Shown one piece after another: positions 7,603-17,699 of a stretch of DNA of 45,350 nt (within the stretch, counting starts at the first letter, position 1; each line of letters starts with the position of its first letter). The notes beneath the pieces were generated by a model, which saw only the letters and a program-made list of their open reading frames with translations, had not been told where the DNA came from and did not search any database. Both the position numbers and the translations under genes were made by a program. Source of the stretch: an uncultured Prevotella sp. (lineage in GTDB: Bacteria > Bacteroidota > Bacteroidia > Bacteroidales > Bacteroidaceae); the NCBI GenBank assembly GCA_905234815.1, contig CAJOIX010000016.1:1-45350 (forward strand), read 5' to 3'.

Positions 7603-9084
7603 TTAATAGCTGCGTGCAATGATGACACGATATTTTGCGGGTTTGCCGGAAACCATATCCGTGCCAGGCGTTTGTTCTACATCGTTAGGTATGCAGCGGA
7701 TGGTTGCCTGTGTATCGGCTTTGATTTGCGCCTCCGTTTCTTCGGTGCCATCCCAGTGGCAAAGGAAGAAACCACCTTGCTTCACGCGCTCTTTGAATTC
7801 CTCGTAGTTGTCACATTCGTAGATGTGTTCATCGCGATATTTGCGTGCGCGGTTGAGCATATCTGACTGGATTTGCTGAAGCAGTTGTTCTACGTAGTCC
7901 TCAATACCGTCAACAGGGCGGGTTTCTTTTTCCAGCGTGTCGCGGCGCATCACTTCGATGGTACCGTTCTCCAAGTCGCGGCCACCCATGACGAGTCGCA
8001 CGGGAACACCCTTCACTTCGTAGTCAGCAAACTTAAAGCCAGGGCGTTTATTGTCGCCATCGTCGAGTTTCACACTGATGCCACGCTTTTCCAGTTCAGC
8101 TTTGATTGCGCTGAGCTTGTCGCAGACGGCGTTCATCTGGTCGCCGGCCTTACCGATGGGGATAATAACCACCTGAAGCGGGGCAAGCACCGGAGGGAGC
8201 ACCAGTCCGTTATCGTCGCTGTGAGTCATGATAAGGGCGCCGATGAGTCGGGTAGATACACCCCACGATGTGGCCCACACGAGTTCTTCCTTGTTCTCCT
8301 TGTTGAGATAGGTTACTTCAAATGCTTTGGCAAAGTTCTGTCCGAGGAAATGCGATGTGCCGCTTTGCAGGGCTTTGCCATCCTGCATCATGGCTTCGAT
8401 GGTGTAGGTATCGAGTGCACCTGCGAAGCGCTCGGTGGGACTTTTCACACCTTGTACCACAGGCATGGCCATGTGTTGCTCAGCAAAGTCTGCATATACA
8501 CCAAGCATCTGGCGTGCCATGGCTTCGGCTTCTTCGCGAGTGGCGTGAGCGGTGTGGCCTTCTTGCCAGAGGAATTCGCTGGTGCGAAGGAAAGGACGGG
8601 TGCGCATTTCCCAGCGCATCACGTTGCACCACTGATTACACTTCAAGGGCAGGTCGCGCCATGAGTGAATCCAGTTTTTATAGGTGTTCCAAATGATGGT
8701 TTCCGATGTGGGACGAATGATAAGTTCTTCGTCGAGCTTGGCCGATGGATCTACCTCAACGGCTTGTCCGTCTTCAGTGGCGCGCAAGCGATAGTGGGTC
8801 ACCACTGCGCACTCCTTTGCAAATCCTTCTACGTGTTCAGCCTCGCGCGAGAGATAACTCTTGGGAATCAGCAAGGGGAAATAAGCGTTCTGCACTCCTT
8901 GCTGCTTAAACATACGGTCGAGTTGCTGTTGCATCTTTTCCCAAATGGCATAGCCATAAGGTTTGATAACCATGCAACCGCGCACGGCCGACTGCTCGGC
9001 TAAATCGGCCAGGACAATCAGGTCGTTATACCACTGGCTGTAGTTTTCAGCCCGTTTGGTCAGTTGTTTCAGTTCTGTTGCCAT
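7603..9084 (-). CDS. proS: Prolyl-tRNA synthetase, type 3
   Basis: ProS charges tRNA-Pro with proline. The 493-residue length and the absence of the large insertion domain identify the short archaeal/eukaryal-like form (ProS type 3) common in Bacteroidota. Class II motifs are seen: the motif 1 region around residues 70-90 and motif 2 [16 protein letters not shown] at about 162-178. The anticodon-binding domain starts with [12 protein letters not shown], and the protein ends in the type-3 tail with IARSY. The gene stands alone with its own promoter 44-51 bases upstream of the ATG and is convergent with the preceding operon. Confidence 0.97.
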   Translation of the reverse strand: MATELKQLTKRAENYSQWYNDLIVLADLAEQSAVRGCMVIKPYGYAIWEKMQQQLDRMFKQQGVQNAYFPLLIPKSYLSREAEHVEGFAKECAVVTHYRLRATEDGQAVEVDPSAKLDEELIIRPTSETIIWNTYKNWIHSWRDLPLKCNQWCNVMRWEMRTRPFLRTSEFLWQEGHTAHATREEAEAMARQMLGVYADFAEQHMAMPVVQGVKSPTERFAGALDTYTIEAMMQDGKALQSGTSHFLGQNFAKAFEVTYLNKENKEELVWATSWGVSTRLIGALIMTHSDDNGLVLPPVLAPLQVVIIPIGKAGDQMNAVCDKLSAIKAELEKRGISVKLDDGDNKRPGFKFADYEVKGVPVRLVMGGRDLENGTIEVMRRDTLEKETRPVDGIEDYVEQLLQQIQSDMLNRARKYRDEHIYECDNYEEFKERVKQGGFFLCHWDGTEETEAQIKADTQATIRCIPNDVEQTPGTDMVSGKPAKYRVIIARSY

Positions 9085-9127
9085 GTAAGACGATATTCTT
9101 TATTTATGGATATTTGTTTTCGATGCG

Positions 9128-9135
9128 CAAAGGTA
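9128..9135 (-). promoter_or_regulatory. -7 element for proS
   Basis: The minus strand reads TACCTTTG here, 44 bases upstream of the proS ATG. A matching -33 TTTG is not clear. Confidence 0.5.
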
Positions 9136-9271
9136 GTGCTTTTCTTTTAATTATGCGCGGTTTGTTTTCGATTTTTCTCCTCACAATAATAAAAATGTAC
9201 GCGCGCGTAAGGATACTTATAATTCTCATCCGTTCAACCCTTAAAAATGACCTCATAAATTGCCCATTTCT

Positions 9272-9352
9272 AAAAGCTATGCTTTTGGACTCTCAAAGCA
9301 TAGCTTTTGGCGCCTGAAAGCATAGCTTTTGAAGGTCAAAAGCATAGCTTTT
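9272..9352. repeat. Four-unit 22-bp-period palindrome array, copy 2
   Basis: Units are centred at 9279, 9301, 9323 and 9345, again exactly 22 bp apart, in the order TAT, ATA, ATA, ATA. The outer units plus 3 bases on each side form a perfect 21-bp inverted repeat beginning TTTCTAAAAGC and ending GCTTTTAGAAA. The array sits in the 604-base divergent gap between proS and nrdD. From 9353 to about 9535 the gap is AT-rich without a recognised feature. Confidence 0.92.
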
Positions 9353-9563
9353 AGAAAACAGGGTGAAAAGATACATGGCGAAAAGATAAATTTGGGCTTT
9401 CCGGGTCCTGAATCTTTTGCTTTCACTACAATCGTTAACTAACTCATATTCATAAATTTTTAGAAAATATGCTCAACCATATCATGAGAAATAGAATGAT
9501 TTAAGTTTTAAAATTTTTGAATTTTTTCTTGAAAAAAGTTGTGGAAAGTTTACAATTTTATTT

Positions 9564-9571
9564 TATCTTTG
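9564..9571 (+). promoter_or_regulatory. -7 element for nrdDG
   Basis: TATCTTTG matches TAnnTTTG; a TTG lies about 22 bases upstream (9539-9541). This implies a leader of about 110 bases before the nrdD ATG. Confidence 0.55.
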
Positions 9572-9604
9572 TCAGCGTTGAATTAATCATTTTGAAAATT
9601 TTCT

Positions 9605-9678
9605 CGCAAGTTTTATTCGGAAAGTTTTCCAAAACGGGAAACTTTCTTTTCGACTTGCGGAGAAAAGTTTTCCAAAAC
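9605..9678 (+). promoter_or_regulatory. Structured 5' leader of nrdD
   Basis: Nested inverted repeats lie between the promoter and the ATG. An outer stem pairs CGCAAGT (9605-9611) with ACTTGCG (9653-9659), and an inner stem pairs GAAAGTTT (9620-9627) with AAACTTTC (9639-9646). The 15-mer AAAGTTTTCCAAAAC occurs twice (9621-9635 and 9664-9678), so the second copy could compete with the first for pairing. It does not match a riboswitch class I know. A regulatory role is inferred. Confidence 0.45.
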
Positions 9679-9688
9679 ATCACATAAA

Positions 9689-11794
9689 ATGGAAATACAA
9701 AACTTTACCATCACCAAGCGCGGAGGCGAGCAGGTTCGCTTCTCATTAGACAAAATCATGAATGCCATTATCAAGGCATTTGAGTCGGTTAACGAGCCTA
9801 CTGATTTGGGCACTATCTCTAAGGTACTCAGTCATTTAGATATTCAGGAGGGTATCACTGTTGAGGCTATTCAGAATCAGGTGGAAGAGGCCTTGATGCG
9901 CGAAGGTCACTACAAGGTTGCCAAGTCGTTTATGCTCTATCGCCAGCAACATACGGAGGATCGTGAGACGCTGGAGAAGTTGAACTTTTTGACTGACTAT
10001 GTTGATTCTGTCAATGCCGCTACTGGTTCGAAATATGACGCTAATGCAAATGTTGAGCATAAAAATATTGCAACTTTGATTGGTGAATTGCCCAAGGCAA
10101 GTTTCATTCGTTTGAACCGCCGTCTGCTCACCGACCGCATTAAAAAGATGTATGGTAAAGAACTCGCAGATAAATATCTCGACCTGCTCAACAACCACTT
10201 CATCTATAAGAACGACGAGACTTCGCTTGCCAACTATTGTGCTTCCATCACGATGTATCCTTGGCTCATTGGCGGTACCACTTCTGTGGGTGGTAACTCT
10301 ACGGCGCCTACTAATCTGAAATCGTTCTGTGGTGGTTTTGTCAACATGGTGTTCATGGTGTCGAGTATGCTCTCGGGTGCTTGCGCTACGCCAGAATTCC
10401 TCATGTACCTTAATTATTTTATAGGTATGGAGTATGGCAAGGACTATTGGAAAGAGGCAGACAAAGTGGTTGACCTCTCGACCAAACATCGTACCATCGA
10501 CAAGATGATAACCGATTGCTTCGAGCAGATTGTTTACTCTATCAATCAGCCTACCGGAGCGCGCAACTATCAGGCAGTGTTCTGGAACGTGGCATACTAC
10601 GATAAATACTACTTTGAATCTCTCTTCGGCGAATTTTATTTCCCCGACGGTTCCAAGCCCGATTGGGAAGGTCTCTCTTGGCTGCAGAAACGCTTCATGA
10701 AGTGGTTCAACAAGGAACGCACCAAGACTGTGCTGACTTTCCCCGTAGAAACGATGGCGCTTCTCACCAAGGACGGAGAGCCAATGGATAAGGAGTGGGG
10801 AGACTTCACTGCAGAGATGTACGCCGAAGGGCACTCGTTCTTTACCTATATGAGCGATAATGCCGACTCTCTCTCCAGCTGCTGCCGTCTGCGCAACGAG
10901 ATTCAAGACAACGGCTTTAGCTATACGCTCGGAGCCGGAGGTGTATCGACTGGTTCAAAGTCAGTGCTGACCATCAATCTGAACCGCTGCATCCAGTATG
11001 CTGTGAACCACGGTCAAGACTATAAGGAATTCCTCTCAGATGTGATTGACCTTTGTCACAAGGTGCAGCTGGCCTACAATGAGAACCTTAAGGATATGCA
11101 GGCCCACGGTATGCTTCCGCTGTTCGATGCTGGCTACATCAACATTGCGCGTCAGTATCTCACCATCGGTATCAACGGTTTGGTTGAAGCTGCAGAATTC
11201 ATGGGATTGAAGATTACGCCTAACGACGATTATCTCCACTTTGTACAGGGTATTCTCTCGCTCGTGGAGAAATACAACAAGAAGTATCGCACCAAGGACG
11301 TGATGTTCAACTGCGAAATGATCCCTGCTGAGAATGTAGGCGTGAAGCACGCTAAGTGGGACCGCGAAGACGGTTACTTCGTGCCGCGCGACTGTTACAA
11401 CAGCTACTTCTATGTGGTTGAAGACGATTCGCTGAACATCATTGACAAGTTCAAACTCCACGGTGCTCCATACATCGAACACCTCACTGGTGGCTCCGCC
11501 CTGCACATGAATCTGGAAGAACATCTCTCCAAAGCTCAATATGCCCAGCTGCTACGCGTAGCTGCCAAGGAGGGATGCAACTACTTCACATTCAATATCC
11601 CCAATACGATCTGTAACGACTGTGGCCACATTGATAAACGCTATCTGAAAGAGTGTCCTCATTGCCACTCGAAGAATGTGGACTACATGACCCGCATCAT
11701 AGGCTATCTGAAGCGTGTGAGCAACTTCTCGCAGGCTCGTCAGGAAGAAGCAGCACGTCGCTACTATGCAGGTCAGAGTAAATACACAGTTTAA
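9689..11794 (+). CDS. nrdD: Anaerobic (class III) ribonucleoside-triphosphate reductase
   Basis: NrdD makes deoxyribonucleotides without oxygen, using a glycyl radical installed by NrdG. The 701-residue protein starts with an ATP-cone domain (about residues 5-95) for allosteric control. The C-terminal zinc site has Cys642, 645, 656 and 659, and the radical glycine is Gly672 in RIIGYLKRV. The presence of both the Zn site and the Gly loop indicates an intact catalytic subunit. nrdG follows after 3 bases. A structured leader lies upstream. Confidence 0.97.
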   Translation: MEIQNFTITKRGGEQVRFSLDKIMNAIIKAFESVNEPTDLGTISKVLSHLDIQEGITVEAIQNQVEEALMREGHYKVAKSFMLYRQQHTEDRETLEKLNFLTDYVDSVNAATGSKYDANANVEHKNIATLIGELPKASFIRLNRRLLTDRIKKMYGKELADKYLDLLNNHFIYKNDETSLANYCASITMYPWLIGGTTSVGGNSTAPTNLKSFCGGFVNMVFMVSSMLSGACATPEFLMYLNYFIGMEYGKDYWKEADKVVDLSTKHRTIDKMITDCFEQIVYSINQPTGARNYQAVFWNVAYYDKYYFESLFGEFYFPDGSKPDWEGLSWLQKRFMKWFNKERTKTVLTFPVETMALLTKDGEPMDKEWGDFTAEMYAEGHSFFTYMSDNADSLSSCCRLRNEIQDNGFSYTLGAGGVSTGSKSVLTINLNRCIQYAVNHGQDYKEFLSDVIDLCHKVQLAYNENLKDMQAHGMLPLFDAGYINIARQYLTIGINGLVEAAEFMGLKITPNDDYLHFVQGILSLVEKYNKKYRTKDVMFNCEMIPAENVGVKHAKWDREDGYFVPRDCYNSYFYVVEDDSLNIIDKFKLHGAPYIEHLTGGSALHMNLEEHLSKAQYAQLLRVAAKEGCNYFTFNIPNTICNDCGHIDKRYLKECPHCHSKNVDYMTRIIGYLKRVSNFSQARQEEAARRYYAGQSKYTV

Positions 11795-11797
11795 TTC

Positions 11798-12265
11798 ATG
11801 CTTAAATACGTCAATACCGGGATAGTGTTTCAAGAAATTCCCGATGAGGTGACGCTCTCCATCAACCTCTCGCGATGCCCTTGCCACTGTCCAGGATGCC
11901 ATAGCCAATATCTGGCCGAGGACATCGGGGAACCTCTTACACCCGATGTCCTTGATCGGTTTGTGGAAGAATACGGAAAAGATATTACCTGCTTGGCATT
12001 CATGGGAGGCGATGCGGAACCGGAGTATGTTGATGAACTGGCGCGATATATGCACACCGCCCACCCACAGTTTAAAGTGGCGTGGTATAGCGGTCGTACA
12101 GTCATTTCGCGCAATGTGGATTGCAACGATTTCGACTATATAAAAATCGGTCCTTATATTGCACATTTGGGCCCGCTCAACTCGAAAACCACCAACCAGC
12201 GACTCTACAAAAGGGTAGGGGACAATCAATTAGAAGACATTACCGCACGCTTTTGGAAAAAATAG
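11798..12265 (+). CDS. nrdG: Anaerobic ribonucleotide reductase activating enzyme
   Basis: NrdG is a radical-SAM enzyme that forms the glycyl radical on NrdD. The 155-residue protein has the Cys-x3-Cys-x2-Cys cluster site at Cys27, Cys31 and Cys34 (CPCHCPGCHS; Cys29 is an extra cysteine inside the motif) and a GGDAEP segment for SAM binding. The ATG is 3 bases after the nrdD stop, so the two are translated from one mRNA. The end of the gene overlaps the probable start of the following regulator gene. Confidence 0.95.
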   Translation: MLKYVNTGIVFQEIPDEVTLSINLSRCPCHCPGCHSQYLAEDIGEPLTPDVLDRFVEEYGKDITCLAFMGGDAEPEYVDELARYMHTAHPQFKVAWYSGRTVISRNVDCNDFDYIKIGPYIAHLGPLNSKTTNQRLYKRVGDNQLEDITARFWKK

Positions 12266-12861
12266 TTCAACACCAACCACCCGCTATCGCAATCGTGTGT
12301 AAAAACACATTGGCAGCCATTGGACTCAAACGGCTGCTGGAACTTCTTGTACCCTTTGTGCAGGTGGAGATTTTTCCAGATTATATTGCATTTGAATCAG
12401 CGGAGCCACAGCGTTTTGTGCATCAATTTGTAGATGCCGTGACACTTGAACACTCCGCCTATATTGCGGCCAATCTACGCCGTACTGTCCTGCTTGTTGA
12501 TAACGAAGAGGGTCCAACCCTTTCTCAGCCGTTCCGTCAGCCTACGCTCAATTATCACTTGGAGGAAAAACAACTCGTTTATCAGTTGCTAAAATTGCTG
12601 CAGCATGGGCATCCGCATGGAAACAATCTGCCTGTGCCGCATCAGCAGCCAACAGAAAAACTGTCTAAGCGGGAAATAGATGTATTGCGGCTCATCGTGA
12701 AAGGGTTCATCAACAAAGAAATTGCTGATCAGCTCAACATAGCACTCACCACCGTGATTACCCACCGCAAGAACATAATGACAAAACTTGCGATGCGGAG
12801 CGTGAGTGCACTCACAATCTATGCGGTAACTCATGGACTGATTGAGATTGACGAAATCTAA
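12253..12861 (+). CDS. LuxR-type transcription regulator
   Basis: The last ~65 residues are a LuxR/GerE helix-turn-helix (LSKREIDVLRLIVKGFINKE and onward). The N-terminal ~120 residues resemble a receiver fold in layout (IAIVCKNTLAAIGLKRLL), but the acidic pocket and phosphoacceptor Asp of true receivers are not obvious. The frame is open far upstream inside nrdG. TTG at 12253 is the most plausible start (202 residues), overlapping nrdG by 13 bases; no ATG lies before the conserved part. Its place behind nrdDG suggests cotranscription and perhaps control linked to redox or anaerobic state, which is inference. Confidence 0.75.
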   Translation: MEKIVQHQPPAIAIVCKNTLAAIGLKRLLELLVPFVQVEIFPDYIAFESAEPQRFVHQFVDAVTLEHSAYIAANLRRTVLLVDNEEGPTLSQPFRQPTLNYHLEEKQLVYQLLKLLQHGHPHGNNLPVPHQQPTEKLSKREIDVLRLIVKGFINKEIADQLNIALTTVITHRKNIMTKLAMRSVSALTIYAVTHGLIEIDEI

Positions 12862-12913
12862 AAGAATACTCTCATAGCGCTCAAGTGTGAACGCTTATTT
12901 TTTGTTGCTGAAA

Positions 12914-12945
12914 TTTGTGTGCATGAAAAAGTTTAAGTACTTTTG
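12914..12945 (+). promoter_or_regulatory. Promoter of the atp operon
   Basis: TTTG at 12914-12917 and TACTTTTG at 12938-12945 are separated by 20 bases, a full Bacteroidota -33/-7 pair. The leader to the atpD ATG is about 45 bases. Confidence 0.7.
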
Positions 12946-12977
12946 TGCAGAGTGAATACTGAAATAACTAAAACTAA

Positions 12978-14522
<1,545 letters not shown>

Positions 14523-14550
14523 TAGCGCAGAAAGTTAAATGTAAATTATC

Positions 14551-14802
14551 ATGTTGAATCTAAAAATTGTTTCTCCCGAACGCATTGAATACCAAGGTGA
14601 GGTGGAAAGTGTACTCGTTCCGGGTACTATGGGCAAGTTTGAGATACTGACCAACCACGCACCTATCATCTCGTCGCTCGATAAGGGAACGGTACGCTAC
14701 GTGCTTCCTGGCGGCGAGAAGAAGACTCTCGACATTTTCGGCGGCTTTGTTGAAGTGCAGAAAAATGTTGTGAGCCTCTGTGTAGAAGTGCAAGTGGAAT
14801 AG
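14551..14802 (+). CDS. atpC: ATP synthase F1 subunit epsilon
   Basis: The 83-residue protein contains only the N-terminal beta-sandwich of epsilon (LNLKIVSPERIEYQGEVESV through GKFEILTNHAPIISSL). The C-terminal helical hairpin that inhibits ATP hydrolysis in longer homologues is missing. Short epsilon forms are usual in Bacteroidota. It sits 28 bases after atpD. Confidence 0.95.
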   Translation: MLNLKIVSPERIEYQGEVESVLVPGTMGKFEILTNHAPIISSLDKGTVRYVLPGGEKKTLDIFGGFVEVQKNVVSLCVEVQVE

Positions 14803-14828
14803 TCTTTCAAACGAAAGAGTTGAGTGTT

Positions 14829-15218
14829 ATGAATGTCAACAGAAAGTGTTTAAACTATATCTTACAGTCGGTTATCATGGTGTGTCTGCTCAACATGATC
14901 GGGTGGCTGGCCATGCACCAGTGGGGGTACAACCTTATGTTTGCCCTGACTGCCAGCATGATTTTCGTGTTGGTTATCGATATAGCCACTGCACTGGTTT
15001 GGCGTTGGGTAGCCAGCAAACATCCAAACATGATGCCCTCGTTCATCACAGGGGTGTCTGGCGTCCGTTTTCTGGGTGCATTGCTCATGCTGCTGATCGG
15101 ATATCTGGTGCTGGGAATCGACGGAATGTCTTCGTTCATCGTAGTGTTCTTTGTCTATTACCTCGCATCAATCATTCATCACTCTATATTCTTCTCGAGA
15201 GTATCCAAGCAATTATAA
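14829..15218 (+). CDS. AtpI-like small membrane protein in atp operon
   Basis: A 129-residue protein with four membrane segments (about residues 10-30, 36-60, 70-95 and 98-120) lies between epsilon and subunit a. This is where AtpI-type assembly factors are found in Bacteroidota atp operons; AtpI helps assemble the c ring. Sequence identity to AtpI is not evident by eye, so the call rests on place and topology. ATG at 14829 is preferred over the in-frame TTG at 14820. Confidence 0.6.
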   Translation: MNVNRKCLNYILQSVIMVCLLNMIGWLAMHQWGYNLMFALTASMIFVLVIDIATALVWRWVASKHPNMMPSFITGVSGVRFLGALLMLLIGYLVLGIDGMSSFIVVFFVYYLASIIHHSIFFSRVSKQL

Positions 15219-15242
15219 TGTGTTAAAAGCCAACTGATTATA

Positions 15243-16274
15243 ATGAAACAACTAAAGTCTATATGCATCCTTCTGATGATGACTCTGCTGCCGCTGTCCA
15301 TGATGGCCAACGAGCATAAGGAGGGTGAGGTGTTGGACATCCCCGAGATAGTGCTTCATCACTTGGACGATGCTTACGAGTGGCACATCGTGTCGGACGT
15401 GAGCATACCGCTACCTATTATTATACGTAGCAGCCAAACTGGTGAGTGGCACTTCTGTACGGAAAGCTCTTTGCCCGATGGTTTCTTCTTTAACGAAGAG
15501 GCTCACGGTAAGATTTACGAGCGCATGGCCGATGGCACGGTGGAACGTCCATTGGACTTAAGCATCACGCGCAATGTGTTGCAGATATGGATTTCCGTAG
15601 CCCTGTTGCTGACGGTATTCCTCTGCTGTGCCAACTGGTACAAGAAGCACGACAAGACGAGCGAGGCTCCAAAAGGCTTCGTTGGTGCCATGGAGATGCT
15701 GGTGATGATGATTAACGACGATGTTATCAAGTCCAGCATAGGTGAGAAGCATTATAAGAAATATGCACCGTACCTGCTGACGGTGTTCTTTTTCATCTTC
15801 TTCACCAATTTGTTGGGACTGCTGCCCATCTTCCCGGGTGGTTCAAACGTAACGGGTAACATCAACATCACGTTCTTCTTGGCATTGTGCACGTTCTTGG
15901 CCATCAACCTCTTTGGTAACAAGGAATACTGGAAGGAAATCTTCTGGCCCGACGTACCCATCTTCTTGAAGGCCATCCCCATCATGCCGGCAATCGAGCT
16001 GTTCGGTGTTTTCACCAAACCCTTTGCCCTGATGATTCGTCTCTTTGCCAATATGATGGCCGGTCACGCTATGATATTGGCATTCACATGCGTTATATTC
16101 CTTGGCTGGACGCTGGGTCCTGTAATGGGCACAGGTCTGAACATCTTCAGTGCCATCATGCTGCTGTTCATGAATGCTCTGGAGCTGTTGGTAGCCTTTG
16201 TACAAGCTTACGTGTTCACCATGTTGTCGGCCGTGTTCATCGGCCTGGCGCATAAGGAAGGACACGAAGGTTAA
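15243..16274 (+). CDS. atpB: ATP synthase Fo subunit a
   Basis: Subunit a forms the proton half-channels next to the c ring. The essential arginine is Arg266 in LMIRLFANMMAGH. The 343-residue protein is longer than the E. coli form (271) because of an N-terminal extension: a signal-peptide-like segment (residues 1-22, ending SMMAN) and a ~85-residue soluble region before the first membrane helix near residue 115. Such extensions are known in this phylum. It lies between the AtpI-like gene and atpE. Confidence 0.96.
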   Translation: MKQLKSICILLMMTLLPLSMMANEHKEGEVLDIPEIVLHHLDDAYEWHIVSDVSIPLPIIIRSSQTGEWHFCTESSLPDGFFFNEEAHGKIYERMADGTVERPLDLSITRNVLQIWISVALLLTVFLCCANWYKKHDKTSEAPKGFVGAMEMLVMMINDDVIKSSIGEKHYKKYAPYLLTVFFFIFFTNLLGLLPIFPGGSNVTGNINITFFLALCTFLAINLFGNKEYWKEIFWPDVPIFLKAIPIMPAIELFGVFTKPFALMIRLFANMMAGHAMILAFTCVIFLGWTLGPVMGTGLNIFSAIMLLFMNALELLVAFVQAYVFTMLSAVFIGLAHKEGHEG

Positions 16275-16294
16275 GAAATCAATAATCAATTTAA

Positions 16295-16570
<276 letters not shown>

Positions 16571-16583
16571 AATCTATTAGCAA

Positions 16584-17102
16584 ATGGATTTCACTCAATT
16601 ACCAGCAATCCTGACACCTGACATAGGCCTCCTGTTTTGGATGCTTCTGGCGTTCTTGGTTGTTTTCTTTGCCCTTGCAAAGTTCGGCTTCCCCGTCATC
16701 ACCAAAACGGTGGAGGAACGTAAGAACTTCATCGACGAGAGTCTGCGCAAGGCCCATGAAGCAAACGAACGTTTGGAGAACATACAGGTGGAAGGCGAGA
16801 AGATTCTTCAATCCGCCCGCGAAAAGCAATCGCAGATACTGCGCGAAGCTGCCGAGACCCGCGATAATATCGTGGAGAAAGCTCAGCAAACTGCTCGTGC
16901 AGAGAATGCACGACTGCTGGAAGAAGGGCGCCAAGAAATTGCTGCCGAGCGCAGCAATGTGGAGAAGGAGATTCGCGCACAGGTGGCCGACCTCTCTGTG
17001 AAGATTGCAGAGAAAGTGCTCCGCCAACAGCTCGAATTGGGCGATAAGCAAATGGCGATGATCGACAAATTGCTTGATGAGATTCCTAACGATAATAAAT
17101 AA
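16584..17102 (+). CDS. atpF: ATP synthase Fo subunit b
   Basis: The 172-residue peripheral-stalk subunit has one N-terminal membrane helix (about residues 12-32, IGLLFWMLLAFLVVFFALA) followed by a long charged coiled coil. It starts 13 bases after atpE and is followed 6 bases later by atpH, with which it forms the stalk. Confidence 0.96.
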   Translation: MDFTQLPAILTPDIGLLFWMLLAFLVVFFALAKFGFPVITKTVEERKNFIDESLRKAHEANERLENIQVEGEKILQSAREKQSQILREAAETRDNIVEKAQQTARAENARLLEEGRQEIAAERSNVEKEIRAQVADLSVKIAEKVLRQQLELGDKQMAMIDKLLDEIPNDNK

Positions 17103-17108
17103 AACAAC

Positions 17109-17645
17109 ATGGATATTGGTGTAATTTCTGTTCGGTATGCAAGAGCCTTGCTCAAAAGTGCTCTTGAGCGAAAAGAGGAAGAACAGGTATATCTCGATAT
17201 GCAAACGCTCAGCAAGAGTTATATCGAGGTAAACCAATTGCGCCACGTTATCAACAATCCCATGCTGACCCGCGAACAGAAGCAACAACTGCTCGAAACA
17301 GCCTGCGGAGAGAAACGAGCCGATCTATCCAAACGCTTTATTGAACTCGTGTTGCAAGAGGGTCGTGAAGATTTCATCCAGTTTATGGCTGCATCGTACA
17401 TCACCCTCTATCGTCAACAAAAGAATCTCATACGTGGAAAACTTACCACCGCCACAGCCGTATCGCCTGAAACCGAGGCAAAGATGCGGCAAATGGTGGA
17501 AAGTAAAACTCTGGGAACAGTGGAGTTTCAGACAGAAGTGAATCCAGACATCATTGGAGGATTTATTCTCGAATATGATACATACAGAATGGATGCCAGC
17601 GTGAAAACCAAGTTGAACGCAATCCTTGCTGCACTGAAAAAGTAA
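17109..17645 (+). CDS. atpH: ATP synthase F1 subunit delta
   Basis: Delta (OSCP type, 178 residues) joins the b stalk to the top of F1. The N-terminal GVISVRYARALLKSALER matches the family, and the C-terminal NPDIIGGFILEYDTYRMDAS is the conserved delta motif. It lies between b and alpha. Confidence 0.96.
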   Translation: MDIGVISVRYARALLKSALERKEEEQVYLDMQTLSKSYIEVNQLRHVINNPMLTREQKQQLLETACGEKRADLSKRFIELVLQEGREDFIQFMAASYITLYRQQKNLIRGKLTTATAVSPETEAKMRQMVESKTLGTVEFQTEVNPDIIGGFILEYDTYRMDASVKTKLNAILAALKK

Positions 17646-17699
17646 CAACTCCACAATTGCTACATACTCAATAGTAAATAAGAAATAAGTAAGTCAACA

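Noticed and set aside
7873..8664. 263-codon plus-strand open frame inside proS
   Set aside because: It lies fully antisense to a well-supported proS and shows no domain or promoter. It is a codon-bias shadow.
9078..9317. Plus-strand open frame across array copy 2
   Set aside because: It runs antisense through the proS promoter and into the repeat, has no family features and no promoter. The residues come from translating the repeat.
9605..9678. nrdD leader as a cobalamin riboswitch
   Set aside because: It is far too short and lacks the conserved B12-box core. The stems do not fit that class.
9836..10906. 356-codon minus-strand open frame inside nrdD
   Set aside because: Antisense shadow of a conserved gene with no recognisable family.
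12121..12252. Longer start for the LuxR-type regulator inside nrdG
   Set aside because: The extra 44 residues are an out-of-frame reading of nrdG codons and do not look like part of the family. The TTG at 12253 fits better.
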